This document shows, in pieces, positions 58,114 to 64,000 of a stretch of 64,000 nucleotides of DNA. Source of the stretch: Microbacterium paraoxydans (lineage in GTDB: Bacteria > Actinomycetota > Actinomycetes > Actinomycetales > Microbacteriaceae); contig NZ_JAIVLG010000004.1 of assembly GCF_020524545.1 (NCBI RefSeq), positions 434,001 to 498,000 of the forward strand, in the 5' to 3' direction. Numbering within the stretch: position 1 is the stretch's first letter; every line of letters starts with the position of its first letter. The notes under the pieces are model-generated. The model searched no databases. It worked only from the letters and a program-made list of their open reading frames with translations, and was not told the DNA's origin. A program made the translations under genes and the position numbers.

Positions 58114-58941
58114 ATGACCGACCAGGATTCGACTCGGACTCCTTACGTACCCAATGAGACGGCGCATCCGTGGCGTCGATTCGTCGCGCTCGGCGACTCG
58201 TTCACCGAGGGGATCGGCGACCCCGATCCGGCGCATCCGGGAAGCCACCGCGGCTGGGCAGACCGCGTCGCCGAAGTACTCGCCGCGCAGGTGGACGACT
58301 TCGCCTATGCGAACCTCGCGGTGCGCGGCAAGCTGATCGCGCAGATCGTCGCCGACCAGGTCGAGCCGGCCGTGGCGCTGCGACCGGACCTCGTTTCCCT
58401 CTGCGCTGGCGGCAACGACGTCATCCGCCCCGGGACCGACCCCGATGCGATCGCCAGCCAGCTCGACGATGCCGTCGCCCGCCTGGCGTCGACGGGAGCG
58501 GCCGTGCTTCTCTTCACCGGTATCGACACCGGCTTCACTCCGGTCTTCCGCGCCTTCCGTGGAAAGGTCGCGATCTACAACGAGAACGTCCGAGCGATCG
58601 CCGAGCGCCACGATTGCATCGTCGCCGACCAATGGGCGCTCAAGGTCGTGCAGGACATGCGCTTCTTCGACGATGACCGCCTCCACTACAACGCACTCGG
58701 CCACCACGAAGTCGCCCGGATGGTGCTGCGCGCCCTCAACGTCCCGAACGATCTCGAGTCCATGCAGCCCGAGCCGTTCCCACTGCGGACTTGGCGCGAA
58801 GCGCGATCGGAGGACCTCGGCTGGGCACGAGAGCACCTCGTTCCGTGGGTGCTGCGTCGGCTGCGGCATCAGTCTTCCGGTGACAACGTCGCCGCCAAGC
58901 GGCCGGAGCCCGCACCGGTCGAGCTCCCCGACAAGGACTGA
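58114..58941 (+). CDS. SGNH/GDSL hydrolase 2
   Basis: 275-aa paralogue of the 29123-29878 enzyme. ALGDSFTEG with Ser29, GGND with Asn101, DDRLH with Asp188 and His191. A 20-residue polar N-terminal extension and a tail PWVLRRL...SSGD...AKRP are added. AAGGAGAG precedes ATG 58114, and TAGGAT near 58051 could be the -10. No signal peptide. Substrate unknown. Convergent with the SpoU gene, 3 bp apart. Confidence 0.86.
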   Translation: MTDQDSTRTPYVPNETAHPWRRFVALGDSFTEGIGDPDPAHPGSHRGWADRVAEVLAAQVDDFAYANLAVRGKLIAQIVADQVEPAVALRPDLVSLCAGGNDVIRPGTDPDAIASQLDDAVARLASTGAAVLLFTGIDTGFTPVFRAFRGKVAIYNENVRAIAERHDCIVADQWALKVVQDMRFFDDDRLHYNALGHHEVARMVLRALNVPNDLESMQPEPFPLRTWREARSEDLGWAREHLVPWVLRRLRHQSSGDNVAAKRPEPAPVELPDKD

Positions 58942-58944
58942 GCC

Positions 58945-59745
58945 TCAGCGCTGCATCGCCCAGAGCGCGACCGCGGCCGCCGACGCCACGTTCAGCGAGT
59001 CCACTCCCCCGCTCATGGGGATGGTGACGATGTGATCCGCCGCATCGATCGCCGTGCGGGACAGACCGTCTCCCTCAGATCCCATGACGAGCGCGACACG
59101 CTCGGGCCGGATGCCTGCGTACGCATCGAGCGTCACCGCATCTTCACGCAAAGCAAGCGCGGCGATGTCGAAGCCCGCGAGGTGGAGGTCTTCGACCGCG
59201 GAGCCCCAGTCGACGATACGCGTCCACGGGACCTGAAACACCGTACCCATGCTGACGCGCACGCTGCGCCGGTACAGCGGATCCGCACCACCCGGCGACA
59301 CCAGCACGGCATCGGCGCCGAGTCCCGCCGCCGCGCGGAACGCGGCCCCGACATTCGTGTGGTCGCCGATGTTCTCCAGGACGAGGACGAGCGTGGCGCC
59401 CTCCAGCACATCACGAACGGACGGGAGCTCCGGGCGGTGCATCGACGCGATCGTCCCGCGGTGCACGGCGAACCCGGTGACGGCCTCTGCGACCTCGTCC
59501 GGGACGACATACACCGGCACGTCGAAGCCGCCGACGATCGCACGGATGTCCTCCACACGACGCTCCTGCACCAGGACGGAGCGTGGGCGGTGTCCGGCGG
59601 CGATCGCGCGGGCGATGACCTTCGTGGATTCCGCGATGTACAGGCCACCCGAAGGCTCGCTCAGAGCTCTGAGCGCCGTGTCCGTGAGCCCGCGGTAGTC
59701 GTCGAGGCGCGGATCGTGGACGTCGGTCACCGGGAACAGTTGCAC
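58945..59745 (-). CDS. SpoU-family rRNA/tRNA 2'-O-methyltransferase
   Basis: 266-aa SPOUT enzyme: an N-terminal substrate-binding domain (ESTKVIARAIAAG) and the knotted SAM domain with LVLENIGDHTNVGAAFRAAA, ALVMGSEGDGLS and IPMSGGVDSLNVASAAA motifs typical of TrmH/RlmB. Target base unknown. GTG 59745 is chosen for the VQLFPVTDV start; GTG 59754 is in frame and equally possible. Divergent from the sirtuin gene. Confidence 0.88.
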   Translation of the reverse strand: MQLFPVTDVHDPRLDDYRGLTDTALRALSEPSGGLYIAESTKVIARAIAAGHRPRSVLVQERRVEDIRAIVGGFDVPVYVVPDEVAEAVTGFAVHRGTIASMHRPELPSVRDVLEGATLVLVLENIGDHTNVGAAFRAAAGLGADAVLVSPGGADPLYRRSVRVSMGTVFQVPWTRIVDWGSAVEDLHLAGFDIAALALREDAVTLDAYAGIRPERVALVMGSEGDGLSRTAIDAADHIVTIPMSGGVDSLNVASAAAVALWAMQR

Positions 59746-59811
59746 GACTCCCACTCTGCCATCGCCACGCTCCTCCCGTGGACGCGGAGCGCCCGGGTGC
59801 GCGGCACACCG

Positions 59812-59817
59812 TAGACT
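59812..59817 (+). promoter_or_regulatory. Candidate -10 box for the sirtuin operon
   Basis: TAGACT lies 17 nt before GTG 59835; GAGGAGGT (59823-59830) forms the ribosome-binding site in the short leader. Confidence 0.45.
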
Positions 59818-59834
59818 CGCTCGAGGAGGTCCCC

Positions 59835-60674
59835 GTGAGCGTGTCGAACACCGCCGAGCTGTCGGCCTCGGTCGCCTACGCCGCTGAGCTGTTGCAGGGC
59901 AAGCGCGTAGCCCTCTTGACCGGAGCCGGCATCTCCACCGACTCGGGTATCCCCGCCTATCGGGGCGAGGGCGCACGAACGCGCAGCGATCCGATGACGA
60001 TCCAGACCTATCTCGGCGACGAAGCAGCGCGACGACGATACTGGGTCGGCGGGCACCTGGGCTGGCGAGCATTCGCCAGCGCCGCCCCCAACCCCGGGCA
60101 CATCGCTCTCGCCCGGCTCGAAGCGGCCGGGAAGGTGTCCGGGATCATCACCCAGAACGTCGACGGACTGCATCTGCGTGCCGGAAGCTCGCACGTGATC
60201 GAGGTGCACGGCACCATGCGCCGGGTGCATTGCCTGCGCTGCGGCCAGGTCTTCGATCGCCGCGACATCGCCGTGCAGATCGAGGAGCTCAACCCCTGGA
60301 TCACGGTCCCCGAGAACATCGCCCTCGCGCCTGACGGCGACGTCCTGCCCGAGAGCACGGAGGGGTTCATCGTCCCGGTGTGCACGGTATGCCACGGCAT
60401 GCTGAAGCCGGATGTGGTCTTCTTCGGCGAATACGTGCCGCAGGACCGCTTCCGTGCGGCCGAGTCCCTGCTCCGCTCCAGCTCCGCTCTGATCGTCGCC
60501 GGCTCCTCGCTGGTGGTCAACTCCGGGGTGCGCCTCGTCGAGCGTGCCCGCCGCCGCAGCATTCCCCTGATCATCGTCAACCGGGAGCCGACACGTGCGG
60601 ACACCTGGGCCGATCTCACCATCGCCGCAGGTACCAGCGACGTGCTCCCCGCACTCCAGGAGCTCCTCACGTGA
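59835..60674 (+). CDS. NAD-dependent protein deacylase (sirtuin, Sir2)
   Basis: 279-aa sirtuin: NAD loop LLTGAGISTDSGIPAYRG, catalytic His in VIEVHGTM, ITQNVDGLH, zinc cysteines CLRCGQ and CTVCHGM, and VAGSSLVVNSG. It removes acyl groups from lysine using NAD. GTG 59835 follows GAGGAGGT; GTG 59841 is an in-frame alternative. It overlaps the phosphatase gene by GTGA. Confidence 0.92.
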   Translation: MSVSNTAELSASVAYAAELLQGKRVALLTGAGISTDSGIPAYRGEGARTRSDPMTIQTYLGDEAARRRYWVGGHLGWRAFASAAPNPGHIALARLEAAGKVSGIITQNVDGLHLRAGSSHVIEVHGTMRRVHCLRCGQVFDRRDIAVQIEELNPWITVPENIALAPDGDVLPESTEGFIVPVCTVCHGMLKPDVVFFGEYVPQDRFRAAESLLRSSSALIVAGSSLVVNSGVRLVERARRRSIPLIIVNREPTRADTWADLTIAAGTSDVLPALQELLT

Positions 60675-61258
60675 CCTATCTCACGCTCGTCCGCCATGGC
60701 CAGACCGACTGGAACCTCGCGCGGCGCATCCAGGGATCGACGGACATCCCGCTGAACGAGACCGGTCGAGAAGACGCGCGTTGGGCCGCGGAGACGCTCG
60801 CGGGGACGACCCATCACGCCGTGTACTCCAGCCCACTGCTTCGGGCGAGGGAGACGGCGGAGATCATCGCCGACAGGCTCGGACTGGAACTCGCGGCCGT
60901 CGTCCCGGACATCCGCGAGCGCGAGTTCGGCGATGGCGAAGGCATGCTCGTGGAGGACTACATCCGGACCTATGGGGACTGGCACGCCGAGGTGCCCGGG
61001 GCCGAGACGCTGCACGAGGTCGGTGTGCGCGCCATCGCCGCGCTCCATGCGATCGCCCGCGAAGCACGGCGTCGATCGGCACCGCAGGCGGAGTCCGTTC
61101 TGGTCGTCGCACACGGTGGCGTGATCCGCGCGGTGATCGACCACGTCTCCGGTGGCACGCTCCCCCGCGAGGGCGACGTCCTGCGAAACGGTTCCGTGCA
61201 CCGCTTCGTCGCCGCCCCCGGGTACCTGCGACTCCTGGAGGAATCGCCGGTCCTCTGA
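60671..61258 (+). CDS. Histidine phosphatase family protein
   Basis: 195-aa phosphoglycerate-mutase-like phosphatase. The catalytic RHG motif is in TLVRHGQTDWN, the second His in VVAHGGVIRAV, and the Glu in REREFGDGEG. Probably a broad small-molecule phosphatase. GTG 60671 lies in the stop of the sirtuin gene, so the two are co-transcribed. Confidence 0.87.
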   Translation: MTYLTLVRHGQTDWNLARRIQGSTDIPLNETGREDARWAAETLAGTTHHAVYSSPLLRARETAEIIADRLGLELAAVVPDIREREFGDGEGMLVEDYIRTYGDWHAEVPGAETLHEVGVRAIAALHAIAREARRRSAPQAESVLVVAHGGVIRAVIDHVSGGTLPREGDVLRNGSVHRFVAAPGYLRLLEESPVL

Positions 61259-61278
61259 TCGGACCGCCGCCCGCGGCG

Positions 61279-62085
61279 TCAGCGAGCGCGGGAGACGACC
61301 GAGCGCGCGTGGCGAAGCACGGGTTCGTCGATCATGCGTCCCTCGAATCGGAACACACCGCGTTCGCTCTCGGCGGCCACGAGCACCGCGCGCGCCCAGT
61401 CGATCGTCGCGTCGTCGGGCCGGTAGGCGACGCGGATGGGCTCGACCTGACTCGGGTGGATACATGCGGTCGCACGGAACCCGGAGGCCGCAGCATCCCT
61501 CGCCTCTCGATCGAGTCCCTCGGCATCGTCGAGCGCGATGTGCACGGCGTCGATGGCGGCCTTGCCGTGCGCTCCCGCCTCGAGGAGCACGCGCGAGCGG
61601 GCGTAGCGGGCGATGTCGCGATAGGTTCCATCGGCTTTCCGTGACGAAGTTCCGCTGAGAGAGGCGACGAGGTCCTCAGCCCCCCACATCATCGCGGAGA
61701 CCCGTGGGTGGGCGGCGATGCGGTCCGCTGCGTGGATGCCACGGGCGGTTTCACAGAGGGCGATCAGAGAGTAGCTCTCATCGAAAGCCGCAAGGCTCTC
61801 CGCACTCTCCGTCTTCGCCACCATCACCGTGCGGAAATCTGTCTTCGCGAGCGCCGAAAGGTCGGACGCGAAGGCGTCGGTGTCGGGGGCGTTCACCCGG
61901 ACGATCACTCGATCGGGGTCGACATCCGCAGCCATCACGTTCCTGCGCGCGGCCTCCTTCGCATCCGGGAGCACGGCATCCTCGAGGTCGAGGATGACGG
62001 CATCGGCTCGCTCGGCGGCCTTCTGGAAGCGCTCAGGGCGATCAGCAGGACAGAACAGCAAAGCGGGCCCGAGGTCGAAACTCAT
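61279..62085 (-). CDS. CitE-like CoA-ester lyase, probable (R)-HMG-CoA lyase
   Basis: 268-aa HpcH/HpaI-CitE TIM barrel. The start LLFCPADRPERF, DLEDAV, ALCETARGIHAA (metal Glu) and WGAEDLVASL (metal Asp) are diagnostic. In M. tuberculosis the gene at the same place (Rv2498c) is a beta-hydroxyacyl-CoA/(R)-3-hydroxy-3-methylglutaryl-CoA lyase in leucine breakdown. The same role is inferred from the cluster. ATG 62085 overlaps the MaoC gene. Confidence 0.86.
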   Translation of the reverse strand: MSFDLGPALLFCPADRPERFQKAAERADAVILDLEDAVLPDAKEAARRNVMAADVDPDRVIVRVNAPDTDAFASDLSALAKTDFRTVMVAKTESAESLAAFDESYSLIALCETARGIHAADRIAAHPRVSAMMWGAEDLVASLSGTSSRKADGTYRDIARYARSRVLLEAGAHGKAAIDAVHIALDDAEGLDREARDAAASGFRATACIHPSQVEPIRVAYRPDDATIDWARAVLVAAESERGVFRFEGRMIDEPVLRHARSVVSRAR

Positions 62086-62570
62086 TCGGTGGCTCCTTCC
62101 GGACGGCAGTGCACGAGCACGGATCGCACGGCGGTGGCGACGATCGTCCCGTCCTGATTGCGTCCGGTGTGCGCGACCTTCACGATTCCCTGTCCCGGTC
62201 TGGATGAGGACAGCCGCTTCTCCACGATGACACTCTCGGTGTACAACGTGTCGCCGGCGAACAGCGGATGCGGGAACGCCACGTCACCGAAGCCGAGCTG
62301 CGCCACGAGCGTCCCCTGCGTGAGCTGGGCGACCGAGCTGCCCACCATCGTCGACAGCGTCCACATCGAGTTCATCAACCGCGCGTGGAACGGTGCCTGG
62401 GCATCGGCGAACGCCGCGTCGAGATGCAGCGCCTGCGTGTTCATGGTGAGCGTCGTGAAGAGCACGTTGTCGGCCTCGGTCGCCGTACGACCCGGGCGAT
62501 GCAGGTAACGGGCTTCGGCTTCGAACTCCTCGTAGTAGAGGCCCCGCTGGAGGATGTCGTGCGTGGTCAT
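62082..62570 (-). CDS. MaoC-family acyl-CoA dehydratase
   Basis: 162-aa hotdog hydratase: TEADNVLFTTLTMNTQALHLD carries the Asp/His hydratase pair (about 35-56), then FAGDTLYTESVIVEKR. Like Rv2499c, it probably hydrates an enoyl-CoA of the leucine pathway. ATG 62570 fits a leaderless start after TAGCGT-N7, where TAG is the acyl-CoA dehydrogenase stop; GTG 62579 is an alternative. Confidence 0.86.
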   Translation of the reverse strand: MTTHDILQRGLYYEEFEAEARYLHRPGRTATEADNVLFTTLTMNTQALHLDAAFADAQAPFHARLMNSMWTLSTMVGSSVAQLTQGTLVAQLGFGDVAFPHPLFAGDTLYTESVIVEKRLSSSRPGQGIVKVAHTGRNQDGTIVATAVRSVLVHCRPEGATE

Positions 62571-62583
62571 ACCGGCCACGCTA
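62568..62583 (-). promoter_or_regulatory. Candidate leaderless promoter for the MaoC gene
   Basis: Minus strand TAGCGT (62583-62578), GGCCGGT, ATG 62570; the TAG is the upstream stop codon. Confidence 0.4.
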
Positions 62584-63729
62584 CCCGGCGAGCCCGAGTC
62601 CCCGAGCGATCACGAGGAGCTGCACTTCGGTCGTGCCCTCGCCGATCTCGAGGATCTTCGAGTCACGGTAGTGTCGCGCCACCGGGAACTCGTTCATGAA
62701 CCCGTTACCTCCGAATATCTGGGTCGCATCCCTGGCATTGTCCATCGCGGCTTCGCCGCCGACGAGCTTGGCGATGGCCGCCGCCTCGGCGAACGGCTTC
62801 CCGGTGTCCCGCAGCCTCGCCGCGTGATGCCAGGCGAGTCGGGCCGTGTGCACCCGAGCGCGCATCCGCGCCAGGGTGAACTGCGCGTTCTGTCGAGTGC
62901 TCAGCGCGGCACCGAAGATCGTGCGGCTCTTCGCGTAGTCGACGGCCGCCTCCAAGCACCCCTCGGCCGCGCCGGTCGACAGCGCCGCGATCGCGATGCG
63001 CCCTTCGTCGAGGATGCTCAGAAAGCTGCGGAAACCGGTTCCGCGCGCACCCAGCAGGTTCGATGCGGGCACCCGTACCCCGTCCAAGGTCAGCGGATGC
63101 GTGTCGGATGCGTTCCAGCCCACCTTGTCGTATGGTGCCTCGACCGTGAACCCCGGCGTGCCGTTGGGGACGATGATGGTCGAGATCTCCTTGCGACCGT
63201 TCTCGTTCCCCGTGACAGCGGTGACTGTGACGAAGCGTGTGATGGATGTGCCCGAGTTCGTGATGAACTGCTTGGAGCCGTCGATGACCCATTCGTCACC
63301 GTCGAGTCGAGCCGTGGTCCTGGTCGCACCGGCATCGCTTCCCGCTTCCGGCTCGGTGAGACCGAAACCAGCCAAGGCTCGTCCTGCGAGAAGATCCGGC
63401 AGCAGCTCGCGACGTTGCTGCTCGGTTCCGAAGCGGAAGATCGGCATCGCGCCCAGGCTTACGCCTGCCTCCAGCGTGATCGCGATCGACTGATCCACGC
63501 GACCGAGCGCCTCGATGGCGATACCGAGCGCCATGTAGTCGCCGCCCTGTCCGCCGTACTCCTCTGGGAACGGCAGCCCGAACAATCCGAGATCACCCAT
63601 CTGCGCCACGACATCCATCGACAGTGTGTGCGTGCGATCGGCCTCGTAGGCCTGCGGCGCGACGACGGTGTCGGCGAACTCGCGCACCATGGCGGCCAGC
63701 TCGCGCTCCTCTTCGGACAGATCTTCCAT
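62581..63729 (-). CDS. Acyl-CoA dehydrogenase (isovaleryl-CoA type)
   Basis: 382-aa flavoprotein. The FAD/substrate blocks GFGLTEPEAGSDAGATRTTA and QIFGGNGFMNEFPVARHYRDSKI are shown, with a catalytic Glu expected in the final block (IGEGTTEVQ). In the cluster order it matches FadE19 (Rv2500c), acting on isovaleryl-CoA or a related branched acyl-CoA. It ends in TAG and is followed by MaoC. It starts two bases after the carboxylase gene. Confidence 0.9.
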   Translation of the reverse strand: MEDLSEEERELAAMVREFADTVVAPQAYEADRTHTLSMDVVAQMGDLGLFGLPFPEEYGGQGGDYMALGIAIEALGRVDQSIAITLEAGVSLGAMPIFRFGTEQQRRELLPDLLAGRALAGFGLTEPEAGSDAGATRTTARLDGDEWVIDGSKQFITNSGTSITRFVTVTAVTGNENGRKEISTIIVPNGTPGFTVEAPYDKVGWNASDTHPLTLDGVRVPASNLLGARGTGFRSFLSILDEGRIAIAALSTGAAEGCLEAAVDYAKSRTIFGAALSTRQNAQFTLARMRARVHTARLAWHHAARLRDTGKPFAEAAAIAKLVGGEAAMDNARDATQIFGGNGFMNEFPVARHYRDSKILEIGEGTTEVQLLVIARGLGLAG

Positions 63730-63731
63730 GT

Positions 63732-64000
63732 TCAGCTCTCCTCCGTCGTCACACGGGCGACCGGCTGGTCGCGCCGTACCTGATCGCCGACCGCGACCAG
63801 CAGATGCACCACCCCGTCGTGGGGTGCGAGCACGGGGTGCTCCATCTTCATCGCCTCGATCGAGACGAGCGCGTCGCCGGCGGACACGGGATCGCCGTCC
63901 ACGACGTGCACCGCCACGACGCTGCCCGGCATCGGGGCACGTCCTTCCGGTTCCGTCGCCGTAGCCCCCGCCTCGCGCGCCGACAGTCGTCGGTGCATCC
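63732..64000 (-). CDS. Acetyl/propionyl/methylcrotonyl-CoA carboxylase alpha subunit, C-terminal end
   Basis: The last about 89 residues of a biotin-dependent carboxylase, cut by the window edge. The biotinyl domain reads [20 protein letters not shown], then [12 protein letters not shown] with the biotinylated Lys, and ends RDQPVARV. In the cluster it corresponds to AccA1 (Rv2501c), the methylcrotonyl-CoA carboxylase alpha subunit. The true start is outside the window. Confidence 0.9.
   Translation of the reverse strand, partial: MHRRLSAREAGATATEPEGRAPMPGSVVAVHVVDGDPVSAGDALVSIEAMKMEHPVLAPHDGVVHLLVAVGDQVRRDQPVARVTTEES

Overview
This 64 kb window is high-GC (about 70 %) actinobacterial chromosome. 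Gene order and protein sequences point to Microbacteriaceae, most likely Microbacterium. Supporting signs are RbpA, PafB/PafC, HGxxPAAW and PAC2 proteins, a helicase-dead PriA, the Trp-associated membrane protein beside trpC, and many TANNNT promoters placed for leaderless translation. No prophage, insertion sequence, integrase or CRISPR array was seen. Both ends are cut: priA is missing its start, and a biotin-dependent carboxylase alpha subunit is missing all but its C-terminus.

Layout. 1-4312: priA, fmt, rsmB (replication restart, initiator tRNA formylation, 16S rRNA m5C). 4317-11996: one run of overlapping genes, rpe-hisE-hisG-hisF-hisI-Trp membrane protein-HGxxPAAW-trpC-trpB-trpA-lgt, joining histidine and tryptophan synthesis; trpE is absent from its usual place. 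12086-19628: gltB-gltD and pyk. 19697-26598: lipase-like hydrolase with a doubtful 5' end, tRNA-Leu(CAA), PdtaR-type ANTAR regulator, GNAT, thioesterase, polA, DUF885 peptidase. 26653-39038: the most accessory-like part, with a flavin oxidoreductase, two MFS transporters, an SGNH hydrolase, a SUMF1-like protein, an arginase-fold protein, VOC proteins, a UvrA-like ATPase, an AraC regulator, HdeD and an unusual SDR; the only long gene-poor stretch (33810-34226) lies here. 39161-41345: NfeD, SPFH and GDPD membrane module.

41470-54654: a core actinobacterial neighbourhood: rbpA, lnt, helY, tatC, tatA, pafC, pafB, a lipoprotein peptidyl-prolyl isomerase, trmI, HAD, PAC2, uppP and an M20 peptidase. 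The Pup-proteasome genes that sit between trmI and pafBC in mycobacteria are not here. 54766-61258: tRNA-Leu(GAG), a VIT1/CCC1 transporter with a ferritin-like domain, an SF2 helicase, a second SGNH paralogue, a SpoU methyltransferase, a sirtuin and a histidine phosphatase. 61279-64000: a leucine-catabolism cluster (biotin carboxylase, acyl-CoA dehydrogenase, MaoC, CitE-like lyase) in the order of mycobacterial Rv2501c-Rv2498c.

No wholly new multi-gene system was recognised. The most useful observations are: a repeated leaderless-promoter pattern at 16 starts, three of them with a TAG stop codon forming the first half of the -10 box; a near-identical 20-nt leader before hisG and uppP; a probable 1-nt frame disruption at the start of the 19.7 kb hydrolase gene; loss of trpE and of the proteasome genes from otherwise conserved loci; and several enzyme folds lacking a canonical catalytic residue.
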